Assembly (NCBI RefSeq): GCF_003837805.1
Contig: NZ_RQIT01000002.1
Location: forward strand, 1 to 64,000
DNA length: 64,000 nucleotides
Source of the DNA: Bradyrhizobium sp. RP6
GTDB taxonomy: Bacteria > Pseudomonadota > Alphaproteobacteria > Rhizobiales > Xanthobacteraceae
Direction: 5' to 3'
This document shows, piece by piece, positions 19,092 through 29,255 of this stretch. The position numbers were made by a program, and so were the translations under genes. Position 1 is the first letter of the stretch, and each line of letters opens with the position of its first letter. The notes below the pieces were generated by a model. That model made no database searches and was not told the origin of the DNA. It saw only the letters and a list, made by a program, of their open reading frames with translations.

Positions 19092-20033
19092 GTGGGCTTT
19101 GCGGGCGCGATGGTGGTGGCGATGGCGGTGGATGCCCTTCTGGGCTGGCCGGCCTGGCTGTTCGCGCGGATCGGCCATCCCGTCACCTGGCTCGGCGGGC
19201 TCATTGCGGCCATCGACACCGCCTGGAATCGCGCGTCCGATCCGCCGGCATTGCGCCGAGCCGCGGGCGTCGCCGGCGCGCTTGCGGTGGTCGCGCTCTC
19301 TGTAGCGCTCGGCTGGGCGCTGCAATCACTGCTTCCTTCGGGCTGGATCCAGATCGTGCTGATTGGCATCCTGGCCTGGCCATTGGTCGCGCTGCGCTCG
19401 CTGCATGATCATGTGGCTGCCGTCGCCACGCCCTTGCTGGCCGGCGACGTTGCCGCGGCGCGCGATGCGGTCTCGCGCATCGTCGGCCGCGATCCCGCAA
19501 GCCTCGATGAGGCCGGCATCGCACGCGCGGCGATCGAGAGCCTTGCCGAAAACACCTCCGACGGCATCGTCGCGCCGGTGTTCTGGGGCGCGCTGTTGGG
19601 CTTGCCCGGTATCCTCGGCTACAAGGCGATCAACACGCTGGACTCCATGATCGGCCATCGCAGCGAACGGCACGAAGCCTTTGGATGGGCGGCGGCGCGC
19701 ATCGACGATGTCGCCAATTTCATCCCGGCGCGGCTGACCGGATTTCTGTTCGTGCTGCTGGCACCGCAGCGGTCGGAAGCATTGGCCTGCATGACGCGCG
19801 ATGCGCGCCGTCATCGCTCGCCGAACGCCGGCTGGCCGGAAGCGGCCATGGCGGGCGGGCTCGGCGTGCGGCTGAGCGGCCCCCGCATCTATCATGGCAG
19901 CGCGACCGACGAGCCCTGGCTGAACGAAGGCGCGCGCGATCCGCGTGCTGCCGACATCGCGGAGGCGCTGACCGTCTACCGTCGCGCCATGTCGCTGGTC
20001 GCAGGCCTGCTTGCGATCCTGGCCTTCGCGTGA
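19092..20033 (+). CDS. cobD: Adenosylcobinamide-phosphate synthase
   Basis: CobD (CbiB) attaches aminopropanol (phosphate) to adenosylcobyric acid. The 313-residue membrane protein has conserved ESLAENTSDGIVAPVFW and DSMIGHRSERHEAFGWAAAR regions. The start is GTG at 19092 with AGGAG 7 bases upstream; an ATG two bases earlier is out of frame. It begins a short rightward operon whose second gene, cobC, makes the aminopropanol phosphate, so the two products act at one step. Confidence 0.92.
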   Translation: MGFAGAMVVAMAVDALLGWPAWLFARIGHPVTWLGGLIAAIDTAWNRASDPPALRRAAGVAGALAVVALSVALGWALQSLLPSGWIQIVLIGILAWPLVALRSLHDHVAAVATPLLAGDVAAARDAVSRIVGRDPASLDEAGIARAAIESLAENTSDGIVAPVFWGALLGLPGILGYKAINTLDSMIGHRSERHEAFGWAAARIDDVANFIPARLTGFLFVLLAPQRSEALACMTRDARRHRSPNAGWPEAAMAGGLGVRLSGPRIYHGSATDEPWLNEGARDPRAADIAEALTVYRRAMSLVAGLLAILAFA

Positions 20034-21010
20034 CAGAACGGGGCATGCGCGAGCATGGTGGAAATCTGGACCAAGCCCAGCAGCGTTTTGGCGGACGCGT
20101 GGAGGACTGGATCGATCTGTCGACCGGGATCAACCGGGTGCCCTATCCCGTGGGTGAGGTGAGCGCGCGCGCGTGGACTGCACTGCCGTCGCGTGCCGAG
20201 ATCGAGGCCCTGCATCGGGCCGCGCAGCAGGCCTATGCGACGACCGCGCACATTGCAGCTACGGCAGGCGCGCAGGCCGTCATTGAGCTCTTGCCGCGCC
20301 TTGCGCCGCGTGGTCGAGCCCGCATTCTCGCTCCGACCTACAATGAATACGCTGCGGTTCTGTCGGGCTCGGGCTGGGAGGTTACCGAAGTCTCGGCCCT
20401 CGACGAACTTGCCGGAGCGGATCTAGCCGTAGTCGTCAATCCCAACAATCCCGATGGGCGGCACTATAAGCAGGCTGAACTGCTCGCGCTGATGCCGCGT
20501 CTCGGTCGGCTGGTCGTCGACGAGAGCTTCTGTGACGCAATTCCGGAGCTTTCGTTGGCGCCCGGGGCGGGCAGGCGCGATCTCCTGATCCTGCGCTCCT
20601 TCGGAAAGTTCTATGGACTTGCGGGATTGCGGCTCGGTTTCGCTATTGGTGGGGATAGGGACATCGCTGGAATATCTGCGATGTCAGGTCCGTGGCCGGT
20701 GTCGGGTGCCGCGATTGCAATTGGCTGCCGTGCCCTGCGCGATGACGCATGGGCCAAGGCAACATCGGCGCGGCTAGCGAGGGACAGTGCTCGCCTCGAC
20801 GACATGGTGCAGTCGCAGGACTGGCGACTGGTCGGCGGCACGCCGTTGTTTCGTCTCTACGAAACGCCTGACGGACTCGCCGCGCAGGAGAAATTGGCGC
20901 GCAGCCACATCTGGTCCCGCGTCTTCGCGCAACAGCCGACATGGCTGCGCCTCGGGCTTCCCGGCAGCGAAGCCGAATGGACGCGCCTTGCCGAGGCCCT
21001 AGCGCGCTAG
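20030..21010 (+). CDS. cobC: Threonine-phosphate decarboxylase, aminotransferase fold
   Basis: CobC (Salmonella CobD type) is a PLP enzyme that decarboxylates L-threonine phosphate to (R)-1-amino-2-propanol phosphate, the substrate of the upstream CobD. The product has EHGGNLD near its start, the NPNNPDG motif, DESFCD and the PLP lysine in [11 protein letters not shown]. The GTG at 20030 overlaps the cobD stop (GTGA); an ATG at 20045 is also in frame. Its 3' end overlaps the convergent cobQ gene by 12 bases. Confidence 0.9.
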   Translation: MTERGMREHGGNLDQAQQRFGGRVEDWIDLSTGINRVPYPVGEVSARAWTALPSRAEIEALHRAAQQAYATTAHIAATAGAQAVIELLPRLAPRGRARILAPTYNEYAAVLSGSGWEVTEVSALDELAGADLAVVVNPNNPDGRHYKQAELLALMPRLGRLVVDESFCDAIPELSLAPGAGRRDLLILRSFGKFYGLAGLRLGFAIGGDRDIAGISAMSGPWPVSGAAIAIGCRALRDDAWAKATSARLARDSARLDDMVQSQDWRLVGGTPLFRLYETPDGLAAQEKLARSHIWSRVFAQQPTWLRLGLPGSEAEWTRLAEALAR

Positions 21011-22447
21011 CGCGAGCAGGCCTTCGACGTCGAGATGCTTTTCGATGTGATCGGCCAGCGCTTCGAGCGCGCTCTCGACCCTGGCGTGATAGGGCTCGTC
21101 GCCCGCGGGAATGTCGAGCTTGGCGAGGTAGGCCTTGCGGAAATCATCCGATGTGAACAGGCCGTGCAGATAGCTGCCTTGCACGCGGCCATCCTGCGAG
21201 ATCGCGCCTTCCGGCTCGCCGTTCAGTTTCGCGAACGGGCGGGCGCGATCGGGGCCGTCGGTGTGGCCGATATGGATTTCGTAGGCTTCGATCGGCTGCT
21301 CCGTGACGGCATGCACGGCCGCAACCCGCGTCAGCGTCTTCTGCGGGCTCATCACCGTCTCGACATCGAGAAGCCCGAGGCCCGGCGTGTCGCCCGCAGG
21401 TCCCTCGATGCCTTCGGGGTCGGCGACGCTGCGTCCCAGCATCTGATAGCCGCCGCAGAGGCCGAGCACATGGCCGCCCCTGCGGTGGTGGGCGAGCAGG
21501 TCGATGTCCCAGCCCTGCGCACGAAGGAAGGCGAGGTCGCCCCGGGTTGATTTCGACCCGGGAATGATGACGAGGCGCACGTCGCCCGGGATCGCCTCGC
21601 CCGGGCGCACCATCACGAGATCGACGCCCGGCTCGAGCTTGAGGGGATCGAGATCATCGAAATTGGCGATGCGCGATAGCGCGAGGCAGGCGATCTTGCA
21701 TCGGCCCGGCTTTCGCGCGTCACTCAGGCCCAGCGCATCCTCGGCCGGCAGCTCGCCGGCGCGCGGAAACCAGGGCAGCACGCCAAGGCCGCGCCATGCG
21801 GTCTTTTGCTCGATCAGATTGTAGCCGTCGTCGAACAGGGTGGGGTCGCCGCGGAACTTGTTGATGACGAAGCCAGAGATCATCGCGGCATCGTCGGGGT
21901 CGATCACCGTCTTGATGCCGACCAGCTGGGCGATGACCCCGCCGCGATCGATGTCGCCGACCAGCACGACGGGCACGTCCGCCTTGCGGGCAAAGCCCAT
22001 GTTGGCGATGTCGGACTTGCGCAAATTCACCTCGGCCGGGCTGCCGGCGCCTTCGACCAGCACCAGGTCAGAGCGCGCCTTAAGCCGCTCGAAGCTCTCC
22101 AGCACCGCGCCCATCAGCGACGGCTTCATCGCCGCGTAGTCGCGCGCGCGTGCGGTCGCGATGCGCTTGCCATGGACCACGACCTGCGCGCCGACATCGG
22201 TCTCGGGCTTGAGCAGCACCGGGTTCATGTCGGTGTGCGGCTCGACGCCGGCGGCGAGCGCCTGTAGCGCCTGGGCCCGGCCGATCTCACCGCCGTCGAC
22301 CGTGACCGCGGCGTTGTTCGACATGTTCTGCGGCTTGAAGGGCAGCACGCGCAGGCCGCGCCGCGTGAAGGCACGCGCAAGGCCGGCGACGATGAGCGAC
22401 TTGCCCACGTCCGAGCCGGCCCCCTGGATCATCAATGCGCGTGCCAT
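20999..22447 (-). CDS. cobQ: Cobyric acid synthase
   Basis: CobQ amidates adenosylcobyrinic acid a,c-diamide at four side chains using glutamine and ATP. The 482-residue protein has an N-terminal synthetase domain ([10 protein letters not shown]-loop-like motif at 10-18, KPQNMSNN) and a C-terminal class I glutamine amidotransferase domain with the catalytic cysteine in [10 protein letters not shown] and the His in GSYLHGLF. It lies 5 bases after cobO in a leftward pair and its end overlaps cobC on the other strand. Confidence 0.95.
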   Translation of the reverse strand: MARALMIQGAGSDVGKSLIVAGLARAFTRRGLRVLPFKPQNMSNNAAVTVDGGEIGRAQALQALAAGVEPHTDMNPVLLKPETDVGAQVVVHGKRIATARARDYAAMKPSLMGAVLESFERLKARSDLVLVEGAGSPAEVNLRKSDIANMGFARKADVPVVLVGDIDRGGVIAQLVGIKTVIDPDDAAMISGFVINKFRGDPTLFDDGYNLIEQKTAWRGLGVLPWFPRAGELPAEDALGLSDARKPGRCKIACLALSRIANFDDLDPLKLEPGVDLVMVRPGEAIPGDVRLVIIPGSKSTRGDLAFLRAQGWDIDLLAHHRRGGHVLGLCGGYQMLGRSVADPEGIEGPAGDTPGLGLLDVETVMSPQKTLTRVAAVHAVTEQPIEAYEIHIGHTDGPDRARPFAKLNGEPEGAISQDGRVQGSYLHGLFTSDDFRKAYLAKLDIPAGDEPYHARVESALEALADHIEKHLDVEGLLALAR

Positions 22448-22452
22448 TGAAC

Positions 22453-23088
22453 CTAGAACTCGACGCCGGCCTGCGCCTTGATGCCGGAACGGAACGGGTG
22501 CTTGACCAGCGTCATCTCGGTGACGAGGTCGGCGATCTCGATCAGCTCGTCCTTCGCGTTGCGACCGGTGAGCACGACATGCGTCATCGCAGGCTTCTGC
22601 GTGGTCAGGAATTCGACGACTTCAGCGATGTCGAGATAGTCATAGCGGAGCGCGATGTTGATCTCGTCGAGCACGACCATCCGCAGCCGCTCGTTGAGGA
22701 TCAGCTCCTTGGCCTTCTCCCAGCCGGCGCGCGCGGCGGCGATGTCGCGGGCACGGTCCTGCGTCTCCCAGGTGAAGCCTTCGCCCATCGCGTGGAACTG
22801 GCAGAGATCGCCGAAATGGCCGGTGAGCAGGCGCCGTTCGCCCGTATCCCAGGCGCCCTTGATGAATTGCACCACCGCACAAGGAAAGCCATGGGCGACG
22901 CAGCGGACGATCATGCCGAAGGCCGAGGAGGATTTGCCCTTGCCGCTGCCGGTGTGGACGATGATCAGGCCCTTTTCGCCGCTCTTGGTCGCCATGATCT
23001 TGTCGCGGGCGGCTTTCTTCTTCGCCATCTTCTGGGCGTGCCGGGCGTCGGTTTCCTCGCCCGTTCGGGTGTCCGGTTCAGGCGTCAT
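22453..23088 (-). CDS. cobO: Cob(I)yrinic acid a,c-diamide adenosyltransferase
   Basis: CobO (BtuR/CobA type) adds the 5'-deoxyadenosyl group to the Co(I) corrin. The 211-residue protein has the P-loop [14 protein letters not shown], the AVVQFIKG strand and [13 protein letters not shown] chose the ATG at 23088, giving the usual N-terminal basic arm; the longer frame runs through the divergent riboswitch and was rejected. It begins a leftward operon with cobQ. Its partner reductase CobR is not in the window. Confidence 0.94.
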   Translation of the reverse strand: MTPEPDTRTGEETDARHAQKMAKKKAARDKIMATKSGEKGLIIVHTGSGKGKSSSAFGMIVRCVAHGFPCAVVQFIKGAWDTGERRLLTGHFGDLCQFHAMGEGFTWETQDRARDIAAARAGWEKAKELILNERLRMVVLDEINIALRYDYLDIAEVVEFLTTQKPAMTHVVLTGRNAKDELIEIADLVTEMTLVKHPFRSGIKAQAGVEF

Positions 23089-23105
23089 CGTACCAGTCCT
23101 TCGGC

Positions 23106-23134
23106 TTGACAAGTGGCAGTCACGGGCAAATGGT
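23106..23134 (+). promoter_or_regulatory. Predicted promoter of the cobW-cobN operon
   Basis: A perfect TTGACA at 23106-23111 is followed after 17 bases by AATGGT (23129-23134), a weak -10. The predicted start near 23141 coincides with the first base of the riboswitch P1 stem, which supports the assignment. The promoter starts only 18 bases from the divergent cobO start codon. Confidence 0.5.
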
Positions 23135-23140
23135 GGCCCG

Positions 23141-23335
23141 GCGTTGGTTCCTGTCCTATGACAGGCGAAGAGGGAATGCGATAGGGTCCGAATCGGCAAG
23201 ATTTGGGTCCAAAATGCAGCCGCCCCCGCGACCGTGACCGGAGAGATGCCCGAAGCCACTGATTCCTGCGGGAATCGGGAAGGCGGGGATCGAAGGGCAA
23301 GGCCCTGCTCCGCAAGCCGGGAGACCTGCCAGCGC
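23141..23335 (+). promoter_or_regulatory. Cobalamin riboswitch 1, upstream of the DUF1636/cobW operon
   Basis: AdoCbl-type aptamer. Its conserved B12 box, AGCCGGGAGACCTGCC, lies at 23315-23330. Upstream are the typical GAGGGAATGCGAT (23170-23182) and GCAGCCGCCCCCGCGAC elements. The closing stem pairs GCGTTGG (23141-23147) with CCAGCGC (23329-23335), one G-U pair included. A 106-base expression platform follows before the ATG at 23442. No rho-independent terminator is obvious there, so it may act by blocking ribosome access or through Rho. Confidence 0.93.
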
Positions 23336-23441
23336 GAAGAGTTTTGGACCGGCGGACGGGGTGTTCCGCGACGGGGAAACGGGCCCTTTGAGCCAAGGTC
23401 CGTGTGCCTCTCGCCTCCCGCTGTTTATCCTGGAAGAGGCG

Positions 23442-23816
23442 ATGACCGTCACACTTCACGTCTGCATCACCTGCCGCGCCGGCCAGACGCTTGGCGAGGG
23501 CGAGACAACGCCCGGCAAGCGCCTGCATGGCGCGATTCTCGAGGCCGGCGTGCCCGAGGGCGTCAACGTGGTTCCCGTCGAATGCCTGTCGGCCTGCAGC
23601 CAGGGCTGCTCGGTCGCGCTCAGCGCGCCCGGCCGCTGGTCTTACGTCTATGGTCGCCTCTCCGAGACGAATGCGCGCGATGTGGTCGCGGGCGCTGCGG
23701 CCTATGCGGCGGCGCCCGACGGGCTCGTGCCATGGCGCAGCCGCCCCGAGATCTTCCGCAAGCAGTCGCTTGCCCGTATTCCCCCGATTCCCGCCGTGCC
23801 GGAGGCCGCCGAATGA
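23442..23816 (+). CDS. DUF1636 cysteine-rich protein of the cobalamin operon
   Basis: A 124-residue cytoplasmic protein of the DUF1636 family. Cysteines fall in CITC near the N-terminus and in CLSACSQGC around residues 48-56, a spacing like thioredoxin-fold [2Fe-2S] proteins. GAAGAGG lies 2 bases before the ATG. It is the first gene after riboswitch 1 and its stop overlaps the cobW start (ATGA). No function is established to my knowledge; position suggests a role in cobalt handling or in redox work with CobW/CobN. That is inference. Confidence 0.75.
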   Translation: MTVTLHVCITCRAGQTLGEGETTPGKRLHGAILEAGVPEGVNVVPVECLSACSQGCSVALSAPGRWSYVYGRLSETNARDVVAGAAAYAAAPDGLVPWRSRPEIFRKQSLARIPPIPAVPEAAE

Positions 23817-24847
23817 ACTCGCTCGCCAAAATCCCCGTCACGGTGGTCACTGGGTTTCTCGGTTCCGGGAAGACCACGCTGATCCAGCATCTGCTCGCCA
23901 ACGCGAATGGCAAGAAGCTGGCGGTGCTCGTCAACGAGTTCGGCAGCGAGGGCGTCGACGGCGAAATCTTGAAATCCTGCGCCGACGCCAATTGTCCGGA
24001 GGAGAACATCGTCGAGCTCGCCAATGGCTGCATCTGCTGCACCGTCGCCGACGATTTCATTCCGACCATGGAGCAACTCTTGGCGCGCCCGGTGCGGCCC
24101 GATCACATCCTGATCGAAACCTCGGGCCTGGCGCTGCCAAAGCCGCTGCTGAAGGCGTTCGACTGGCCACAGATCCGCTCGCGCATCACGGTCGACGGCG
24201 TGATCGCGCTGGCCGATGCCGAGGCCGTCGCGGCCGGCCGCTTCGCGCCGGACCCGATTGCCGTCGAAGCGCAGCGCGCGGCGGACGACAATCTCGATCA
24301 CGAGACGCCGCTGTCGGAAGTGTTCGAGGACCAGATCGCCTGTGCCGACATCGTGCTGCTGACGAAAGCGGATCTGGCCGGCAGCGCCGGGATCGAAGTC
24401 GCCAAGGCGACGATCGCCGCCGAGATGCCGCGCCGCGTGCCGATGCTTCCTGTCACCGACGGTGCGATCGATGCGCGCGTCATTCTCGGCCTTGGCGCCG
24501 CCGCGGAGAACGATCTCGCCGCGCGTCCCTCGCATCATGACGGCGAAGAGGACCACGAGCACGATGATTTTGCCTCGGTCGTGATCGACCTTCCGGAGGT
24601 CGCCGACGTCGATGCGCTGGTCGCATCCGTGCAGCGTCTTGCGCGCGAGCAGAATGTGCTGCGTGCCAAGGGCTATATCGCGGTCGCGGGCAAGCCGATG
24701 CGCCTCCTGCTGCAGGCGGTCGGCGAGCGCGTGCGCCACCAGTTCGACAAGCCATGGGGCGCGGGTCACAGGCAGTCCAAGCTCGTCGTGATCGGCGAGC
24801 ATGGCGATATCGACGAGGCCGCGATCAGGTCAGGGCTTGGTATCTGA
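23813..24847 (+). CDS. cobW: CobW, G3E-family GTPase metallochaperone
   Basis: CobW is a P-loop GTPase that loads cobalt for the chelatase. The 344-residue protein has Walker A GFLGSGKTT (14-22), the metal motif CICC (C73, C75, C76), ETSGLALP, the TKAD guanine motif and a His/acid-rich linker (HHDGEEDHEHDD near 243-254), then the CobW C-terminal domain. Start and stop overlap those of its neighbours (ATGA; TGATG), so its translation is coupled to cobN, the chelatase subunit it probably serves. Confidence 0.93.
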   Translation: MNSLAKIPVTVVTGFLGSGKTTLIQHLLANANGKKLAVLVNEFGSEGVDGEILKSCADANCPEENIVELANGCICCTVADDFIPTMEQLLARPVRPDHILIETSGLALPKPLLKAFDWPQIRSRITVDGVIALADAEAVAAGRFAPDPIAVEAQRAADDNLDHETPLSEVFEDQIACADIVLLTKADLAGSAGIEVAKATIAAEMPRRVPMLPVTDGAIDARVILGLGAAAENDLAARPSHHDGEEDHEHDDFASVVIDLPEVADVDALVASVQRLAREQNVLRAKGYIAVAGKPMRLLLQAVGERVRHQFDKPWGAGHRQSKLVVIGEHGDIDEAAIRSGLGI

Positions 24848-27800
24848 TGCACGTCGTCTTCCGCGAGAGCCGCGGTCTCGAGGAGACCGCGACGCCAAGA
24901 GACATCGGCCAGGACCCGGCCGATCTCGTGGTGCTCTCGTTTTCGGATTCCGATCTTGCGGCGTTCGCGGCCGGCTGGCGGCGTGGCCGGAACAGCCTGC
25001 CGTCGCTGCGGCTTGCCAATCTTTCCGAACTTCGTCATCCGCTGTCGATCGACACCTATATCGAGCGCACGCTGTCGCAGGCGCGCGGCATCCTGGTGCG
25101 CCTGATCGGCGGCGAGTCCTACTGGCCGTACGGCCTCGCCGCCCTGCAACAGCTCGCCAAGGACCGCAACATCGCGCTGGCCGTGCTGCCGGCCGATGGT
25201 CGCGACGACACGCGGCTCGATTCGTATTCGACGTTGCCGGTTTCGACGCTGCGTCGGCTCAAGGTGCTCTGCGACACCGGCGGTCCGGTCGCGGCGCAAG
25301 CTGCGATCGCGCAGCTCGCGCTGGCCTCAGGCCTCTATGCCGGCCCGGTCGTCGGCGAGATGACCGTGCCCGAGATGGGCTTTTATGATCCCGAGCGCGG
25401 CGTGATTGCGGCGCCGCCCAGCGTCGAGGAGAAGCCGCGCGCGCTGGTGACGTTCTACCGCTCCTATCTCACCGCTACGGATACCGGCCCGGTCGATGCC
25501 CTCATTGCGGCGCTGCGCGAGAGGGGATTTGATGCTTTTGGCGTGTTCGTCACCTCGCTGAAGAGTGCAGGCGTCGCCGATTGGTTGCGCGCGCATTTCG
25601 CGCAGAATCCTCCCGCGGCGATCGTTAATGCGACGGCGTTCTCGGCAATGAGCGACGACGGCAAGACGCCGTTCGATGCTGCACAATGTCCGGTATTTCA
25701 GGTCGCGCTTTCGACGGCGCGGCGCGAGGACTGGGCGATCTCGCTGCGCGGCCTGTCGCCGGGCGACCTCGCCATGCATGTGGTGCTGCCCGAGGTCGAC
25801 GGCCGCCTGTTCGCGGGCGTGGTGAGTTTCAAATCTGCCGCGACGCGCGATCCCGATCTGCAATTCTCGCATCTGGCGCACACGCCTGACGCGGAGCGTG
25901 TGAAGGCCGTCGCCGCGCGCGTCGCGGCCTGGCGGCGCCTTGCCGAGACGCCGGCCGGAGAGAAGCGGCTGGGGGTCGTGCTGTCGAACTATCCCGGCCG
26001 GCCGCACCAGATCGCGCATGCTGTTGGTCTCGATGCGCTCGCGTCGGTCGAGGCGTTATTGTCCGATCTCGCCGAGGCGGGATACGCTGTTGTTCCGGTT
26101 CACGCGCTCGGCGAGACGCTGCTCAAGCAACGATTGATCTGGAATGTCGCCGAGTACCGGGCGGCGCTCTCGCGCCTGCCGCAAACCTTGCAGGACGATC
26201 TCGCGCAGGCCTGGGGCGTGCCTGAGGACGATCCGAGCTGCCGCGACGGCGCGTTCCATTTCGCCGCGATCCAATGTGGTCGGTCGATTGTCGCAATTCA
26301 GCCGGAACGCGGCGAAGCGGCCTCGCGCGATGCCGACTATCACGATCTCGCTCGCACGCCGCGCCATGCCTACGTCGCCTTCTATCTCTGGCTCAGGCAG
26401 CAGGGCTGTGATGCCATCGTGCATATGGGCGCGCACGGCACGCTGGAGTGGCTGCCCGGGAAATCCGTGGCGCTGTCACCGAGCTGCTGGCCGGAGGCAT
26501 TGATCGGCGATTTTCCGATCATCTATCCCTTCATCGTCAACGATCCCGGCGAGGCCGCGCAGGCCAAGCGGCGCATCGGCGCGGTCACGATCGGCCATTT
26601 GCCGCCGCCGCTCGCAATGTCCTCGGTGCCGGAAAGCCTGCGCCGGCTCGAACGGCTGCTCGATGAATATTCGACCGCCGACGGTCTCGATCCCGCCCGC
26701 CGCCAGCGCCTCATCGCGGCGATCCGTGACGAGGCGCGTTCGGCAGGTCTCGAAGAGGATCTCGGCCTGGACGCAACGGCCGCACCTGCCGAAGCGATTC
26801 CGCGGATCGATCGCTTCGTCTGCGATCTCAAGGAAAGCCAGTTCGGCGACGGCCTGCACGTGTTCGGCCGCGGCGCCTGCGGCGAAGCGGAGCGGGATGC
26901 GTTGCTTGCTTCGCTGACGGGTCGGCGCGTTGCGCCGGGCCCATCGGGCTCGCCCTATCGTGGACGCCAGGACGTGCTGCCGACCGGGCGCAATCTGTTC
27001 GCCGTCGATCCGCGCGCGGTGCCGACGCCGTCTGCGCATGCGCAGGGCATCAAGCTCGCGGAAGAGCTGCTGCGCCGTCACTTGCAGGATCATGGCGACT
27101 GGCCGAGGGGACTCATCGTCGATCTCTGGGGCTCGGCGACGATGCGCACGGCGGGCGAGGAGTTCGCGATGGCGCTGCATCTGGCCGGCCTCGCGCCGCG
27201 CTGGGATCACGCCTCCGGCCGCGTCACCGGCTACGACATCATCGCGCCGGCCGAGCTGGGCCGTCCGCGCATCGACGTCACGCTGCGCGTGTCCGGCCTG
27301 TTCCGCGATGTCTTTTCGGGGCTGGCGCAATTGTTCGAGGCCGCTTCCGGCGCGCTCGCGGCGCGCGAGGACGAGGGCGACGAGAATCCGTATCGCAACC
27401 GCGCATCCCGCGTGTTCGCGCCGCGTCCCGGACACTATGGCGTCGGCCTCTCGGCGATCCCGGATGCCTTCACGCCGGAGACGCGCGAGGCGGCCGGCGA
27501 AGCCTGGCTGTCGGCATCGTCCTGGGCGTTCTCGGCGGATGGTACAATGCAGCCCGATCGTACTGGCATCGAGTCGCGTCTCGCGTCCGCAGACGCTTTT
27601 GTCCATATCCAGGACTTGCCCGAAACCGATCTGCTGCTTGCCGCCGACTATGCCGCGCATGAGGCAGCTATCGCAGCGGCAGCCGTGCATCTCGGGGCAG
27701 GCGCGCCGTGCCTCTATCACCTCGACGCGACGCGGCCCGACCAGCCCCATGCGCGCACGCTGACGGAGGAGATTTCACGTGTCGCCCGGGCGCGCGCGGC

Positions 27801-28095
27801 CAATCCGGCCTGGATCGCCGGCATGATGCGGCATGGCTTTCGCGGCGCCGCCGAGATCACCGCGACGCTGGAGCACATGGCTGCCTTCGCGCATCTCGCC
27901 GGCGCCGTGCCGCCGCATTTGTTCGACCTCTACTACGATGCCACGCTCGGCAACGACGAGGTCCGTGCTTTCATGGCACGTGAGAATCCCTCGGCTCTCG
28001 CCGCGATGGAAACCTGCTTTGCGCGCCTGCATGATGCGGCGCTCTGGCAAACGCGCCGCAATTCGATCGCCGCGGCGCTGCGGGAGGCCTCATGA
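24847..28095 (+). CDS. cobN: Aerobic cobaltochelatase subunit CobN
   Basis: Large subunit that inserts Co(II) into hydrogenobyrinic acid a,c-diamide at the expense of ATP. The 1082-residue protein belongs to the CobN/BchH family, with conserved HMGAHGTLEWLPGK and a C-terminal region typical of the family (SSWAFSADG, ENPSALAAMETCF). It is shorter than the roughly 1275 residues of the Pseudomonas denitrificans enzyme, but no frameshift is seen. The ATG shares a base with the cobW stop. The two AAA-type helper subunits of the chelatase are not encoded here. Confidence 0.93.
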   Translation: MHVVFRESRGLEETATPRDIGQDPADLVVLSFSDSDLAAFAAGWRRGRNSLPSLRLANLSELRHPLSIDTYIERTLSQARGILVRLIGGESYWPYGLAALQQLAKDRNIALAVLPADGRDDTRLDSYSTLPVSTLRRLKVLCDTGGPVAAQAAIAQLALASGLYAGPVVGEMTVPEMGFYDPERGVIAAPPSVEEKPRALVTFYRSYLTATDTGPVDALIAALRERGFDAFGVFVTSLKSAGVADWLRAHFAQNPPAAIVNATAFSAMSDDGKTPFDAAQCPVFQVALSTARREDWAISLRGLSPGDLAMHVVLPEVDGRLFAGVVSFKSAATRDPDLQFSHLAHTPDAERVKAVAARVAAWRRLAETPAGEKRLGVVLSNYPGRPHQIAHAVGLDALASVEALLSDLAEAGYAVVPVHALGETLLKQRLIWNVAEYRAALSRLPQTLQDDLAQAWGVPEDDPSCRDGAFHFAAIQCGRSIVAIQPERGEAASRDADYHDLARTPRHAYVAFYLWLRQQGCDAIVHMGAHGTLEWLPGKSVALSPSCWPEALIGDFPIIYPFIVNDPGEAAQAKRRIGAVTIGHLPPPLAMSSVPESLRRLERLLDEYSTADGLDPARRQRLIAAIRDEARSAGLEEDLGLDATAAPAEAIPRIDRFVCDLKESQFGDGLHVFGRGACGEAERDALLASLTGRRVAPGPSGSPYRGRQDVLPTGRNLFAVDPRAVPTPSAHAQGIKLAEELLRRHLQDHGDWPRGLIVDLWGSATMRTAGEEFAMALHLAGLAPRWDHASGRVTGYDIIAPAELGRPRIDVTLRVSGLFRDVFSGLAQLFEAASGALAAREDEGDENPYRNRASRVFAPRPGHYGVGLSAIPDAFTPETREAAGEAWLSASSWAFSADGTMQPDRTGIESRLASADAFVHIQDLPETDLLLAADYAAHEAAIAAAAVHLGAGAPCLYHLDATRPDQPHARTLTEEISRVARARAANPAWIAGMMRHGFRGAAEITATLEHMAAFAHLAGAVPPHLFDLYYDATLGNDEVRAFMARENPSALAAMETCFARLHDAALWQTRRNSIAAALREAS

Positions 28096-29255
28096 GTGCG
28101 GCCCCAATCAAGGGTTGGTGCCCCGGCGCGCTGCGCCCTATGCTCTCGGGCGACGGGCTCGTGGTGCGCGTGCGCCCGTTCGGCGGGCGGCTCGAAGCCG
28201 CACAGATTGCCGGGCTTGCCGAGCTCGCCGGACGGCACGGCAATGGCCTGATTGATGTGACGAGCCGGGCCAATCTCCAGATCAGGGGCGTCAAGGAGGA
28301 GGGCCATCTTCCGCTGCTCGACGGTCTTGCGCAACTGGCGCTGCTCGACCCCGACGCCGAGATCGAAGCCCGGCGCAATGTTCTGGTGACGCCGTTCTGG
28401 AGCAGCGGCGACGAAACACAGTCGCTCGCCGCCGAGCTGGAGGAGGCGCTTGCCGATAGCGGCCTGGCGCTTCCCACCAAGTTCGGCTTCGCCATCGACG
28501 ACGGAAGGTCGCGCGTTCTGGCTGGCGATTCCGCCGACATACGCATCGAGCGCGATCGCTTGGGTCGTCTCCTGGTGCGGGCCGATGGCGCAAGGCTCGG
28601 CCGCTCCGTCGCACGCGGACAGGCCGTGAGCACGGCGCTGGCGCTCGCGAGCTGGTTCATCATCTCCGGCGGCGCGAGGGACGGGCGAGGGCGCATGGCG
28701 GCCCATATCGCGTCCGGCGCGGCGTTGCCTCAATCGTTGTGCGGCGAGACCGAGCCGGCGCCCGTCATGGCCGCGGCACGGCCCGGGCACTATCCGCAAG
28801 GCGCGATCGTCGGCGTCGCGTTCGGGCAGATCTTGCACGCCACGCTCCATCAGTTCTCCAGCTGCGGACACGCGCTGCGCATGACGCCATGGCGGATGGT
28901 GCTCAGCGAGGGCAAGCGCGAGATGCCGAGTGGGGCGGGCCTCATCACCGAGCCGTACGATCCGGCGCTGCGCGTCATCGCCTGCAGCGGCGCGCCGCGC
29001 TGCCGGGAAGCCCATGCCGATACGCGCACGCTCGCAGCGGCGCTGGCGCCGCGCATTGCCGCCGATACGCGACTTCACGTCTCCGGCTGCGGCAAGGGCT
29101 GCGCCCATTCGGGCGCGGCTGCGGTCACGCTGATTGCGACGCATGCCGGTTTCGATCTCGTCCGCGACGGCTCGATCCGCGACGAGCCGGTCCTGCGCGG
29201 GCTGAACGGAGCCGACATCGTCAGCGATCCCTCCATCCTGATCGGAGGGAACTGA
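28092..29255 (+). CDS. cobG: Precorrin-3B synthase
   Basis: CobG is the oxygen-dependent monooxygenase that makes precorrin-3B, the hallmark of the aerobic pathway. The 387-residue protein is of the sulfite/nitrite reductase fold, with two ferredoxin-like halves (WCPGALRPM at the N-terminus). It has the four cysteines for siroheme-type [4Fe-4S] binding in ACSGAPRC and SGCGKGC. It is coupled to cobN by an ATGA overlap and to cobH by a TGATG overlap. Confidence 0.93.
   Translation: MSAAPIKGWCPGALRPMLSGDGLVVRVRPFGGRLEAAQIAGLAELAGRHGNGLIDVTSRANLQIRGVKEEGHLPLLDGLAQLALLDPDAEIEARRNVLVTPFWSSGDETQSLAAELEEALADSGLALPTKFGFAIDDGRSRVLAGDSADIRIERDRLGRLLVRADGARLGRSVARGQAVSTALALASWFIISGGARDGRGRMAAHIASGAALPQSLCGETEPAPVMAAARPGHYPQGAIVGVAFGQILHATLHQFSSCGHALRMTPWRMVLSEGKREMPSGAGLITEPYDPALRVIACSGAPRCREAHADTRTLAAALAPRIAADTRLHVSGCGKGCAHSGAAAVTLIATHAGFDLVRDGSIRDEPVLRGLNGADIVSDPSILIGGN

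Noticed and set aside
23089..23259. Longer cobO starting at 23259
   Set aside because: The extra 57 codons run through the riboswitch on the opposite strand. The ATG at 23088 gives the normal protein length.
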